Shown here piece after piece: positions 53,680-62,795 of a stretch of 64,000 nt of DNA. Positions within the stretch are counted from its first letter, which is position 1; every line of letters starts with the position of its first letter. Source of the stretch: an uncultured Chthonomonadales bacterium (GTDB lineage: Bacteria > Armatimonadota > Chthonomonadetes > Chthonomonadales > CAJBBX01); assembly GCA_938005745.1 (NCBI GenBank), contig CALLMM010000009.1, forward strand, positions 33,307 to 97,306, read 5' to 3'. Below the pieces are notes generated by a model. That model was not told where the DNA came from. It saw only the letters and a list, made by a program, of their open reading frames with translations, and did no database searches. The translations under genes were made by a program, and so were the position numbers.

Positions 53680-55152
53680 ATGCGACTCCTCCATCCTGCT
53701 GTTCTGATTGCTTTTCCGACCACGCTGCTGCTCACAGCAGCGGCGATCGCGCTGACGGACTCCCCCCCCATCGGCGAGCAGCCGGTTATCCAACATCATC
53801 TTGACCATCGGGCGATCCTGGAGGGGCGCGTGTCTCTTCAGGAGGCCATCGAGGCGGGTCGGCTTCTGTTCACCGCCGATTTCAACCGCCTCGACGGCGC
53901 CGGTCGCCCAGAGACCGACGGCACCGGCGATCCACGCCAGCGGCGCGAGGGAGTGGAAGCGTTCAACCGCGTCTCCGGTCCCGACGCCAACGCCTGCTCC
54001 GGATGCCATAACAAGCCGCGGGTCGGCGGAGGAGGCGACAACGTCGCCAACGTCTTTGTGCTCGCCCAGCGGTTCGGGTTTGTGGACGACTTCACGCAGG
54101 TAGATCCGGTGCGGGGCGAGATACCCGGAACCCTGAGCGCGGTCGGCAACGAGCGCAATACGCCCGGCATGTGGGGAGCCGGTGCGATCGAGATGCTCGC
54201 CCGCGAGATGACCGCCGACCTGCACGCGATCCGCGACCGCGCGCTTCGCCTCGCCCGTCAAATGCGCCGCAGTACCACCCTCTCACTGGAGACGAAGGGG
54301 GTCTATTTCGGAAAGATCACCGCTCGCCCGGATGGAACGGTGGACTCCTCGGCGGTCGAGGGCGTGGATGCCGACCTGATCATCAAGCCGTTTCATCAGA
54401 AGGGGGTTGTCGTCTCGCTGCGGCAGTTCACCAATTCGGCTTTCAACCATCATCACGGCATGCAGCCGGTGGAGCGGTTCGGGCGCGACACCGATCCGGA
54501 TCGGGACGGCGTGCCCAACGAACTGACGGAGGGCGACATCACCGCCGCCACGCTCTTTCAGGCATCGCTCGCCTTCCCGGGACAGGTGATCCCGCGCCAC
54601 CCGAAGCGGGCGATGGCAGTCTACCGCGGGGAGCAGCTGTTTGAGAAGATCGGCTGCGCCCACTGCCACCGCCCCACGCTGGAGTTGAACTCCCGCTACT
54701 ATACCGAGCCGAATCCCTACAATCCGCCTGGCAACCTGCGCCTGCAGGACGTTCCGCAGACGATCCGGCTCGACCTGACGCGGGACGGGGAGCATCCCCG
54801 CCCCCGCCTGACCGCGAGGGGAACGATCCTGGTGCGCGCCTACACCGATCTGAAGCGACACGATCTGGGCGACGATCCGCGCATCCACAACGAACGGATC
54901 GTGCAGGGGGGCGTGCCGACGCGCGTCTTCCTGACGAAGCGGCTGTGGGGGGTCGCCTCCGAGCCTCCTTTCCTGCACAATGGACGCGCCACCCTCCTGA
55001 CCGACGCCATTGACGCGCACGGCGGGGAGGCGGCAGATGCGCGGCGCGCCTTCTGGAGCCTGCCGGAGTACGACCGCGCCTGCGTGATCGAGTTCCTCAA
55101 GTCGCTGCAGGTGCTGCCTCCCAACACGCGGCATCTGGTCATCCGGGAGTAG
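53680..55152 (+). CDS. Di-heme oxidoreductase (DHOR-type cytochrome)
   Basis: 490 residues. Signal peptide LIAFPTTLLLTAAAIALTDS, then two c-type haem motifs, CSGCH (C106, C109, H110) and CAHCH (C326, C329, H330), spaced as in the di-heme oxidase/cytochrome c peroxidase-like family, with the conserved GxFRTPPLRN-like SEPPFLHNGRATLLTDAI. The protein is exported and would exchange electrons with a periplasmic or surface donor; substrate unknown. It lies 100 bases after the PEP-CTERM genes beyond a hairpin, so co-transcription is uncertain. Confidence 0.87.
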   Translation: MRLLHPAVLIAFPTTLLLTAAAIALTDSPPIGEQPVIQHHLDHRAILEGRVSLQEAIEAGRLLFTADFNRLDGAGRPETDGTGDPRQRREGVEAFNRVSGPDANACSGCHNKPRVGGGGDNVANVFVLAQRFGFVDDFTQVDPVRGEIPGTLSAVGNERNTPGMWGAGAIEMLAREMTADLHAIRDRALRLARQMRRSTTLSLETKGVYFGKITARPDGTVDSSAVEGVDADLIIKPFHQKGVVVSLRQFTNSAFNHHHGMQPVERFGRDTDPDRDGVPNELTEGDITAATLFQASLAFPGQVIPRHPKRAMAVYRGEQLFEKIGCAHCHRPTLELNSRYYTEPNPYNPPGNLRLQDVPQTIRLDLTRDGEHPRPRLTARGTILVRAYTDLKRHDLGDDPRIHNERIVQGGVPTRVFLTKRLWGVASEPPFLHNGRATLLTDAIDAHGGEAADARRAFWSLPEYDRACVIEFLKSLQVLPPNTRHLVIRE

Positions 55153-55163
55153 CCTCCGAAAAA

Positions 55164-55200
55164 AAGCCTCTCTCTTCGGTTCACCCGGAGAGAGAGGCTT
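55164..55200 (-). terminator. Intrinsic terminator of aldo/keto reductase gene
   Basis: Sixteen-base stem (one G-T pair) AAGCCTCTCTCTTCGG / CCGGAGAGAGAGGCTT with a short loop; on the minus strand it is followed by seven T (A run 55159-55165). Confidence 0.85.
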
Positions 55201-55217
55201 CGCTTCGAAAAGGGGCG

Positions 55218-56156
55218 TCAGGCGGACTGCGCGGTAAGCTCCGCCAACGCGACGCGAGTCTCCTCGAAAACCTCGTCAATCTGCCGCGGGCTTTCAAAGC
55301 CGATAATCATGGTGTCGAGCGCATTGGAAGCCAGCGCGAACCGGATCGATTCGCGGGCGCGCGCCAGCCGGTCGTCTCCCCGCACCGCGTCGCCGTTCGC
55401 CAGGATCTTCATGCCGATCACGCCCTTGCCGGCGCGGCGCATCTTCAGCAGAACCTCCCGCACCTGCCTGGGGGTCTTCGCGGGCGGCTCGCCCGGCTTC
55501 TGATCCATGTGCGCGCCCCAGGGGTTGAACCGCGCCAGGTCCACCTCCACCCAGGGATCGGCGGCGGCGGTCTCCAGCGCGGCAAAGCTGTGGCATGAGC
55601 AGCCGTGCGCCCGGATGATCTTCTTCTGCTTCGCCTCCTCCAGCACATCCCGCACGCCCCGGTAGCGCGTGTTCCAGTCCGCCTCGGTCACCACATGCAT
55701 CAGCACGATGTCAATGTAGTCCACGCCCAGTTCCCGACGGAACCGATCCAGATCGGCGCGCGCCTCCTCCGCCGTGCGATGGATGATTTTGGACTGGAGC
55801 ACATACTTTTCGCGCGCGACGCCTCTGAGCGCCTCACGCAGGAAGGCGTGCGAGCCGTACATATCGGCGGCGTCGAAGAAGGTGATCCCGCGATCCAGCG
55901 CATGGCGGATGATCTCGGTGAACTTCGCCTGCCCCAGCCGGGTCTGGTTGGACTGGCGGTTCCAGCCGGTCGAGCCGGTTCCGACGCCCAGCAGCGAGGC
56001 GGTGATGCCAGTTTTGCCGAGCCTGACCTGGTCGGAAGGCACGCGCGGCGGTCTCTGCGCTGCAGGCTCTGCGTCCGTCGCCGCGCCGGCAGCCGCGAGC
56101 GCGCCGGAGACGACAGCCGCCTGCTTCATAAAGTCTCTGCGGTTCATTTTGGGCAT
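55218..56156 (-). CDS. Tat-exported aldo/keto reductase
   Basis: 312 residues. Twin-arginine signal MNRRDFMKQAAVVSGALAAA. The AKR barrel is complete: LGKTGITASLLGVGTGSTGW, D-Y pair in FFDAADMYGSHAFL, K in YVLQSKII, H in YIDIVLMHV, and GKGVIGMKIL. AKRs reduce aldehydes or ketones with NADPH, but Tat-exported members are of unclear role and may act on sugars at the cell surface. GGAGGAG precedes the ATG. It follows another Tat-exported sugar-type enzyme by 24 bases and probably forms an operon with it. Confidence 0.9.
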   Translation of the reverse strand: MPKMNRRDFMKQAAVVSGALAAAGAATDAEPAAQRPPRVPSDQVRLGKTGITASLLGVGTGSTGWNRQSNQTRLGQAKFTEIIRHALDRGITFFDAADMYGSHAFLREALRGVAREKYVLQSKIIHRTAEEARADLDRFRRELGVDYIDIVLMHVVTEADWNTRYRGVRDVLEEAKQKKIIRAHGCSCHSFAALETAAADPWVEVDLARFNPWGAHMDQKPGEPPAKTPRQVREVLLKMRRAGKGVIGMKILANGDAVRGDDRLARARESIRFALASNALDTMIIGFESPRQIDEVFEETRVALAELTAQSA

Positions 56157-56180
56157 GGGTCTCCTCCAGAGAAACGGTCG

Positions 56181-57056
56181 TTATTGATGAAGCGCTTTGG
56201 CGACCGCGTCGCGGGTCGCAAAGAGGCAGCGGTCTATGTCGGGGAAGGGGTTCTGCTCGTTCTCCTCGTACTCCAGCGCAAGGCACAGTTCAAAATTCAG
56301 CCGCCGCAGTTCGCGCAGCAGATCTACCATCCGCAGGCCGCCCCTGCCGATCTCCGTAAACTGAACCCGATCTTTCACATCTTTGAGATGGATGCCATAG
56401 ACCCGCTTGCCGAAGAACTTCACCCACTCGACCGGGTCCTCTCCGGAGCGCAGGGCGTGTCCGGTGTCAATGCAGACGCCGATATTCGGATGACGATCTT
56501 TCAGAGCCGCCTGCACGCTGCTCATCTTGTCGTAGCGAGAGCCGGGACCGTGGTTATGGATGGCGATCTTGATCTTGTACTGCGCCACCAGCCTGTCGAG
56601 AATGGGAAGCGATTCTGGGGAGGGGTCGGCGGTGATGACGGGGATCTTCAGCGCCTTCGCGAATTCGAAGACTCGGCGGGCGGCGTCGGCGTTGCCGTCG
56701 AAGCCCTGCACGCCCCACGCCATCAACCGGATCTTCTGCGCCTTCATCTTCGCCAACACTGCCTCGATCTGGCTGCGGTTGTCGGTCAGGGGGATATGCG
56801 CCTGAAACGCCTCCCAGTAGTACAGCCCCAGTCGGGCGGTCCTCTCCAGGGCAGTATCAAAGTCAAATGCACGCAGGGAGTAGCTCTGTATCCCCACGCG
56901 GAAGGGCCAGTAGGGGCTTTCGCGGCTCACCTGCTGTGCGGCGGCTTCCAGCAGCGAGGAGGCGCCGACGGCGGTCAGCGCAGCAGCTCCCATCGCGCCC
57001 GCTCGCAGGAGATCACGGCGGCTGAGGATCGGCATGTTGTGATCGCGTTCGTTCAT
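56181..57056 (-). CDS. Tat-exported sugar phosphate isomerase/epimerase-like protein
   Basis: 291 residues. A twin-arginine leader (SRRDLLRAGAMGAAALTAVG) is followed by a TIM barrel of the xylose-isomerase-like family: FRVGIQSYSLRAF, YYWEAFQAHIPL, IAIHNHGPGS, NIGVCIDTGHALRSG, VYGIHLKDVKD and LCLALEYEEN, with the Asp, His and Glu metal ligands. Members isomerise, epimerise or dehydrate sugars or inositols. A hairpin lies just upstream of the ribosome site. It is the first gene of a two-gene operon with the aldo/keto reductase. Confidence 0.9.
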   Translation of the reverse strand: MNERDHNMPILSRRDLLRAGAMGAAALTAVGASSLLEAAAQQVSRESPYWPFRVGIQSYSLRAFDFDTALERTARLGLYYWEAFQAHIPLTDNRSQIEAVLAKMKAQKIRLMAWGVQGFDGNADAARRVFEFAKALKIPVITADPSPESLPILDRLVAQYKIKIAIHNHGPGSRYDKMSSVQAALKDRHPNIGVCIDTGHALRSGEDPVEWVKFFGKRVYGIHLKDVKDRVQFTEIGRGGLRMVDLLRELRRLNFELCLALEYEENEQNPFPDIDRCLFATRDAVAKALHQ

Positions 57057-57702
57057 GGTCTGCTCTCCGGTGATCCCCGGCAGGGCGGAGGCGTCGCCTC
57101 TCTACTCTGCCGGAAGGTCTCTTTGCCCTTCATTCACCACGCCGACGGCGGTTCCCTTCTTTTCGTGTACGACTTGCGCCGGGGAGGAGATTAGAAGAAA
57201 AGAAGTATTGGGTTCTCTTTACGGAATGAGTATAATAATACTCAAATACTTGATGTTGAGACACCAACCTTTCGAAGGCAGTCAAAGAGCTGTCCTACTC
57301 TATCCTAGAGACTTGCGTTGGTAGCTGTAACCTTGGCGAACTATCCAGATGATCGTTATAGGATACCCGCAAACCGCGTCAAAGCCGAAGCTTGCCGCCG
57401 ATCAACCGCTCGGAATGGGCAACCACGCGGCGAACTGTTCCACATCAGCACTCACGTTCCCATGCTAGGAAGAGAGAAGCGTTCTATCTAGCGGATACAG
57501 ATAAGCAGGACACGCCTTCACCATCTGCTCCGAATCTACTGTCCTTGCCTCCCCGGTCAGAATCCAATAGCCTGGTCCAGATGCCTGGCACGTACTGGAG
57601 CGTTATATCTATGGCTCCTTTCATATGTGTGACAACGCATTAGCATCCTTCATCCGTTCGGTTTTACGCGTAAATTTTCAATGGATTGAAATTTGGTAGC
57701 CT
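57057..57702. other. Long AT-richer intergenic region before asnB
   Basis: About 645 bases without a recognisable gene. It is clearly more AT-rich than its surroundings and contains a perfect palindrome GAGTAT-AATA-ATACTC (57228-57243). Small frames (for example 57392-57643) have no coding look. It may be foreign or decayed DNA. Confidence 0.6.
57077..57113. other. Inverted repeat upstream of isomerase gene
   Basis: CCGGCAG ... CTGCCGG with an inner GAGGCG/CGCCTC pairing, between the minus-strand start codon and the AT-rich region; may fold in the leader of the isomerase mRNA. Confidence 0.4.
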
Positions 57703-59640
57703 ATGTGCGGGATCACTGGTTTTTATCATCCTTTCGCTTCCCAACCTGTCGAAGAGATCAAAACTATCCTTCGCCGCATGACGGATGCAATCCGTCACCG
57801 AGGACCTGATGATGAGGGCGCATGGTACAGCGCCGAACATGGGGTCGCGCTTGGATTTCGCCGTCTCGCTATTCTCGACCTCTCTCCCACCGGTCACCAG
57901 CCGATGCTCTCTCCCGATAGCCGCTACGTGATTGTTTTCAACGGCGAGATATATAACTTTGGCAGCTTACGGGAGGAGCTTCTTGCGGAAGGACATACGT
58001 TTCGGGGAACGTCCGACACGGAAGTCATGCTCGCCGCCATCTACCACTGGGGATTGACCGCTGCAGTGCAGCGATTCAACGGCATGTTTGCCTTTGCGCT
58101 CTGGGATGTTCAAACCCGTACACTGCACCTTGTACGCGACAGATTGGGTGTCAAACCGCTCTACTATGGCTGGCTTGGTAAGGCGCTGGTGTTCGCCTCG
58201 GAGTTGAAGTCGCTGCGTGCCTATCCTGCGTTTCGGCAGGAGATCGACCGCAACGCGCTGGCGCTCTTTCTGCGTTATAGCTACATACCTGCGCCGTTCA
58301 CCATCTATCAGGGCATCTACAAACTGGAACCAGGTCACATTTTGACCGTTAAGCCGGGGGCGGATGTAGGCGATGAGCGCAAGGAGTCGTACTGGTCAGC
58401 GCGCGCCGCCGTTGAGAACGGCATTGCTCACCCTTTTCCGGGCGATGCACAAGAGGCGCTCGAAGCCCTCGATAGCCTGCTGACTCGCTCGGTCAGACTG
58501 AGAATGATTGCCGATGTCCCCTTGGGAGCCTTTCTCTCAGGGGGTGTCGACTCTTCCACTATCGTCTCGCTGATGCAGAAGCAGAGCCGCCTGCCGGTGC
58601 GAACCTTTACGATCGGTTTTCATGAAGCCGGATACAACGAAGCCCGGTACGCATCGGCTGTGGCAAAACACCTCGGCACCGATCATACGGAACTATACGT
58701 AACTCCTGACCAAGCGCGCGCCGTCATCCCACGCCTGCCCACGCTTTACGACGAACCGTTTGCCGATGTGTCTCAGATCCCCACCTTCCTTGTATCGGAA
58801 CTGGCGCGTCGGCATGTGACCGTCATCCTGTCAGGGGACGGTGGCGATGAACTGTTCGGAGGCTATAACCGCTATCTCTGGAGTATGCGAATCTGGAACA
58901 TGGTCGGTTGGGCGCCGTTGTCGTTGCGGCGGATGGCGGCGCGCGGATTGAGCTTCCTGAATCCAGTGCGGTGGGGCAAAATACTCGCTCCGACCGGCTT
59001 GCCCAATCCCAGCGACAAGATCCACAAACTTGCCGAGGTGATCCGAACGTCCGCGCGGGAGGGCATCTATCTCGACCTCGTGTCGCACTGGAAATATCCC
59101 GATCAGGTGGTGATCGGCGGGCAGGAGCCGTTGACCGCTCTGACCGACTCTGCTCGCTGGGTGAACACCGCCACCTTCGCCGAGCGGATGATGTCGCTGG
59201 ACCTGATAACCTATCTTCCGGATGACATCTTGGCAAAAGTTGACCGCGCCAGCATGGGCGTCAGCCTTGAGGCGCGCACCCCTTATATAGATGATCACGA
59301 AGTGGTTGAATTTGCCTGGAAACTGCCGATCGGATGGAAAATCCGGGGCGGGCAGAGCAAATGGATTCTGCGCCAATTGCTGTATAGATATGTACCTCTG
59401 GGACTCATTAAGCGGCCTAAAATGGGTTTTTCGGTGCCCATTGATGCCTGGCTGTGTGGTCCCCTCCGGCAGTGGGGCGAGGAGTTATTGGAAGAGAGGC
59501 GCCTGCGGCGCGAGGGATTTTTCCATCCCGCACCCATACGCCAGAGGTGGAAAGAGCACCTTTCCGGCGTGCGTAACTGGCAATACTGCCTATGGAACGT
59601 CCTGATGTTTCAGGCATGGCTGGAAGCCCAACAGAAATAG
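57703..59640 (+). CDS. asnB: Asparagine synthase (glutamine-hydrolysing)
   Basis: 645 residues. The N-terminal class II glutaminase domain uses the exposed C2 (MCGITGF), with RHRGPDDEG, FNGEIYNF and GTSDTEV; the synthetase domain has the PP-loop LGAFLSGGVDSS and the substrate loop SGDGGDELFGGYNRY. It makes asparagine from aspartate, glutamine and ATP, or amidates a surface-polymer precursor. Members of this length are often in polysaccharide or exosortase loci. Base composition is lower in GC than the neighbours and no Shine-Dalgarno is visible before the ATG, which with the AT-rich flank suggests acquisition by transfer. A hairpin terminator follows at once. Confidence 0.94.
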   Translation: MCGITGFYHPFASQPVEEIKTILRRMTDAIRHRGPDDEGAWYSAEHGVALGFRRLAILDLSPTGHQPMLSPDSRYVIVFNGEIYNFGSLREELLAEGHTFRGTSDTEVMLAAIYHWGLTAAVQRFNGMFAFALWDVQTRTLHLVRDRLGVKPLYYGWLGKALVFASELKSLRAYPAFRQEIDRNALALFLRYSYIPAPFTIYQGIYKLEPGHILTVKPGADVGDERKESYWSARAAVENGIAHPFPGDAQEALEALDSLLTRSVRLRMIADVPLGAFLSGGVDSSTIVSLMQKQSRLPVRTFTIGFHEAGYNEARYASAVAKHLGTDHTELYVTPDQARAVIPRLPTLYDEPFADVSQIPTFLVSELARRHVTVILSGDGGDELFGGYNRYLWSMRIWNMVGWAPLSLRRMAARGLSFLNPVRWGKILAPTGLPNPSDKIHKLAEVIRTSAREGIYLDLVSHWKYPDQVVIGGQEPLTALTDSARWVNTATFAERMMSLDLITYLPDDILAKVDRASMGVSLEARTPYIDDHEVVEFAWKLPIGWKIRGGQSKWILRQLLYRYVPLGLIKRPKMGFSVPIDAWLCGPLRQWGEELLEERRLRREGFFHPAPIRQRWKEHLSGVRNWQYCLWNVLMFQAWLEAQQK

Positions 59641-59642
59641 AT

Positions 59643-59663
59643 CGCCTCAAAGAGGCGCTTTCT
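59643..59663 (+). terminator. Terminator of asnB
   Basis: CGCCTC-AAA-GAGGCG stem starting two bases after the stop codon, followed by CTTTCT. Confidence 0.6.
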
Positions 59664-59760
59664 GCCAGTACAGACGGATACCCCGATCATTCTCACCTGC
59701 GAAGAGGCAGGCGGCGGGTATCCGGGCTGCGGGCGCGTTTCCCCCCGAAGCGGGCATGAC

Positions 59761-60066
59761 GGCGCGATCCGCTTCGTTCCGGGAACGCAGCGCTCTCGCG
59801 CCCCGATCCCCTCTCGGGAGACGGAGCCGCTCTGGATGCGGAAGGGAATTCTCTGCGCGCCCGCCGGATCGGCGGTCATCCGCGATGTGCGCTGCTGGCA
59901 TGGAGGGACCGCCAACGTCTCCGATCAGGCGCGCCCGATGACCAGCGTCGGCTACTACGCCCCCTGGTTTCGCGCCAGAGAGGAGAAGGTACTGCCCCGC
60001 GCCCGCTATGAGGCTCTCTCCGAACGGGGAAAGAGGCTCTGCCGGCTGCTGGCGGCAGGAGAGTGA
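59761..60066 (+). pseudogene. 5'-truncated phytanoyl-CoA dioxygenase (PhyH-like)
   Basis: The frame codes a clear C-terminal PhyH segment: GAIRFVPGTQRS (the usual G-A-x-x-F-V-P-G-S/T-H/Q-R), then GSAVIRDVRCWHGGTANVSD, with the distal metal His (H of CWHGG), then RPMTSVGYYAPWF and a TGA at 60066. The proximal His-x-Asp part of the fold is absent: in the same frame the sequence runs back only to the asnB stop codon at 59640. The fragment is therefore missing its 5' half and active site, most simply because asnB and its flanking DNA replaced it. It is unlikely to be functional. Confidence 0.75.
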
Positions 60067-60176
60067 CGGCGGGAGAGCAAACAGAGGACGGAAGAGTCCC
60101 TGGCAGAGGGCTGCGCCTGTAGAGTCGCTCTCTACACACAACCGCGAAATGATGGCTGCCGGAGCGGGAGGACCGA

Positions 60177-62171
60177 ATGAGACGATGTCTGTTTGCAGTC
60201 TGGCTCTGCGTCGTCTGTATAACTGCCGCGCGCGCCGACGAGCCGCGCATACGCGATATCTACCCCGATACCTGGGTGGCGACGGATGCGCTCGGACGCG
60301 TCATGCCGGAATACCGGACGGTGGGACCGGTGAAGAGAGACCAGCGCCGGGTGGTCGGCATCTTCTACATCACCTGGCACAGCGACAGCGCGCACCAGTT
60401 GGAGTCGCCCTACGCCGCCGATGTGACGAAAATCCTCGCCAGAGATCCAGCCGCGCGTCTGGACGGCAAGCATCCGCTTTGGACGGAAGGCGCGTATCAC
60501 TGGGGCGAGCCGGAGATGGGCTACTTCCTGAGCAAAGATGAGTACGTCATCCGCAAAGATATGTCCATGCTGGCGGACGCCGGGGTGGACGTGCTCGTGA
60601 TGGATGTAACGAATGCCGTGCGCTACTGGGAGGAGTGGGATGTCGTCTTCTCAGTGATGCAGAAGATGAAGGCGGAGGGCAACCGGGTGCCGAAGTTTTG
60701 CTTCTGGGCATTCAACGGTCCGGTCATCACGGTGGTGCAGGACCTCTACGAAAGAATCTATAAAGCCGCGCGTTTTAAAGACCTCTGGTTCTACTGGGAC
60801 GGCAAGCCGCTGCTGCTTTACAACGGCAATCCGAGCGTAGACGCCAACGGACAGAATATCCAGCATCCCAACCTGCACTACGACGCGGCGGCAAAGACCG
60901 ATCCGAACCATCCGCACTACGGCGCCCCCCGCTATACCGAGCCGTTCTACACGGACTACACCGAGGAGGTCAAGCGGTTCTTCACGCTGCGCACCATGTG
61001 GTGGGGATACTACCAGTGGGCGGGCAAACGCTTCGTGGGGACGGAGGACAACTGGAGCTTCGGCTACGATCTGGCGCATGAGCCGGTCAGGAAGATGAAC
61101 CCGCTGGATCTGATCTCCACCCATAAAGGCAGGAGGGAGCAGGCGGCGGTTACGCCCGCGCAGCATCCCACCAGTTTGGTCGGCAAGTCCTGGACACGGG
61201 AAAAGGGAGAGCCGGAGTTAAACGAGTACGATCTGCCCGTCCCGACCTACGTGCCCTGGCTGGGAAAGACGGTGACGAATCCCGAAGGCTACGGCATCTA
61301 CTTTCAGCAGCGATGGGATGAGGCGATTAAAGGCAATCCGCAGTTTCTCTACATCAACGACTGGAACGAGTGGACCGCGGGGAAATATGCGCCCCCCGAA
61401 GGACAGACCTTTCCGTTCCTGCGGCGCAGCAGCAACTTCTTCTTCGTGGATCAGTACAACTCCGAATTCAACCGGTGCGTTCAGCCCATGAAGGGCGGAT
61501 ACACCGACAACTACTACATGCAGATGGCGCAGAATATCCGCCGCTACAAGGGCGTCCGTCCCATTCCGCAGAATCGCGGGCTGCGCTCCATCCGGCTCGA
61601 CGGGCGTTTTTCCGACTGGAACGCCGTCACGATCGAGTATCGAGACACCATCGGCGACACCTTCCATCGCAACTACAAGGGCTATGGCGGGCTGGTCTAT
61701 GTCAACCGGTCGGGACGCAACGACATCGTTACCGGCAAGGTGGCGGTTAGCCGCGATATGGTCTACTTCTATGCGCAGACGCGCTCCGCGCTGACCCCGC
61801 ACACCGGCAAAAACTGGATGCTCCTGCTCATAGACGCCGACAACAACCCGAAAACGGGCTGGTACGGCTACGACTTCCTCATCAACCGGCGCATCCTGGA
61901 CGCGAAGACGACCACACTGATGCGCTATGCGCCGAATGCGGCGGGAGGCTCCTGGAGGGAGGTAGCGCGGCTCAACTATCGGTACGCCGGCAACGCGCTC
62001 GAGCTGGCGGTTCCGCGACGGCTGCTCGGTCTGAAGGGCGACTCGCTGACGTTCGATTTTCACTGGAGCGACAACCCCGCCGACCTGAAAGACCCGATCT
62101 CCCTCTGCGTCAACGGCGACAGCGCGCCGAACCGACGTTTCAACTACCGCTGCATCTGGAAGCGGCAGTAG
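60177..62171 (+). CDS. Exported glycoside-hydrolase-like protein (GH71/GH99 type)
   Basis: 664 residues with a signal peptide (LFAVWLCVVCITAARA). The catalytic-type barrel (about 55-430) starts RVVGIFYITWHSDSAHQL and contains GYFLSKDEYVIRKDMSMLADAGVDVLVMDVTN and QFLYINDWNEWTAG, features of glycoside-hydrolase-like TIM barrels of the GH71/GH99 sort. About 480-660 are a beta-sandwich resembling family-9 carbohydrate-binding domains (SIRLDGRFSDWNAV, LLLIDADNNPKTGWYGYDFLINR, LELAVPRRLLG). It would act on external glycans. GGGAGG lies just upstream of the ATG. Confidence 0.82.
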   Translation: MRRCLFAVWLCVVCITAARADEPRIRDIYPDTWVATDALGRVMPEYRTVGPVKRDQRRVVGIFYITWHSDSAHQLESPYAADVTKILARDPAARLDGKHPLWTEGAYHWGEPEMGYFLSKDEYVIRKDMSMLADAGVDVLVMDVTNAVRYWEEWDVVFSVMQKMKAEGNRVPKFCFWAFNGPVITVVQDLYERIYKAARFKDLWFYWDGKPLLLYNGNPSVDANGQNIQHPNLHYDAAAKTDPNHPHYGAPRYTEPFYTDYTEEVKRFFTLRTMWWGYYQWAGKRFVGTEDNWSFGYDLAHEPVRKMNPLDLISTHKGRREQAAVTPAQHPTSLVGKSWTREKGEPELNEYDLPVPTYVPWLGKTVTNPEGYGIYFQQRWDEAIKGNPQFLYINDWNEWTAGKYAPPEGQTFPFLRRSSNFFFVDQYNSEFNRCVQPMKGGYTDNYYMQMAQNIRRYKGVRPIPQNRGLRSIRLDGRFSDWNAVTIEYRDTIGDTFHRNYKGYGGLVYVNRSGRNDIVTGKVAVSRDMVYFYAQTRSALTPHTGKNWMLLLIDADNNPKTGWYGYDFLINRRILDAKTTTLMRYAPNAAGGSWREVARLNYRYAGNALELAVPRRLLGLKGDSLTFDFHWSDNPADLKDPISLCVNGDSAPNRRFNYRCIWKRQ

Positions 62172-62208
62172 ATAGATCTGGCGAAGGGCAGTCTACAGGA
62201 TCGTTACT

Positions 62209-62236
62209 ACAGCGATGGACTCAAGTCCATCGCTGT
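62209..62236. terminator. Hairpin after the exported hydrolase
   Basis: Perfect 12-bp stem ACAGCGATGGAC / GTCCATCGCTGT with a TCAA loop, 38 bases beyond the stop. Confidence 0.65.
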
Positions 62237-62254
62237 ATCTCTACTGTCGGGTTG

Positions 62255-62345
62255 TGAGATTGCTTCGGTCGGCTCCGCCTCCCGCGCAAGGACATGAGGG
62301 GGTCGCCGGTCGCTCCCGCGCAAGTGCAGTAGGGGGTGGCCGGTG
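62255..62345. repeat. Dispersed intergenic repeat, copy 5
   Basis: TGAGATTGCTTCGGTCGGCT then CGCCTCCCGCGCAAGGACAT, with two further degenerate units; diverged at the usual AATGACAG end. Confidence 0.75.
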
Positions 62346-62367
62346 ATCGCCAGGACACTTCTCCGGC

Positions 62368-62730
62368 TCAGGACGGCGTCGGCGCGGATCCGTCATCCGC
62401 TCCCCTGCACAGTGCGGTAAGCTGATCCTCCAGCGCCTCCCGATTACGACCGGTGAAGTGCAGGATCACCGCGCCGTAGGCGGCGCGCCGGCGCGGTCCC
62501 GGCTCGCTTCGCCGTATCCGCGCAATGCAGTGCACCCACCTGTCCGGTGCGATCTGCATCTCTATCTGCACAGATTCTCCCGGGTCGTATCGCTCCGGCG
62601 AGGTGAACAGTATGTTGGTCATGCTGATATTGATCACCTCCCCCGTGGCGCACTCTAGCTCTGGATGATGGATGCGCGCGGGCCAGCGCACATCTACGCG
62701 CGACCGAACGCGGCGGTCTGTTCTGGGCAT
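62368..62730 (-). CDS. PilZ-domain protein (copy 1)
   Basis: 120 residues, one PilZ domain. The arginine motif is RVRSR (R-x-x-x-R) near residue 7-11, followed by VRWPARIHHPE, and the second motif is NISMTN where the family has (D/N)-x-S-x-x-G. The final Gly is replaced by Asn, so cyclic di-GMP binding may be weakened or different. GGGAGG precedes the start. It lies 65 bases downstream of a close paralogue. Confidence 0.87.
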   Translation of the reverse strand: MPRTDRRVRSRVDVRWPARIHHPELECATGEVINISMTNILFTSPERYDPGESVQIEMQIAPDRWVHCIARIRRSEPGPRRRAAYGAVILHFTGRNREALEDQLTALCRGADDGSAPTPS

Positions 62731-62795
62731 CTGTCGGAACCTCCCGGATAGATCTCTCTATCCCCGCTCATCTGCAGGAAATCGGATATCGCTCT

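Noticed and set aside
57392..57643. 83-residue frame in the AT-rich gap before asnB
   Set aside because: No ribosome site, no motif and unusual composition; not enough to call a gene.
59641..59760. In-frame extension of the PhyH remnant back to the asnB stop
   Set aside because: The frame is open but the residues do not clearly match the family and include the asnB terminator, so the remnant was limited to 59761-60066.
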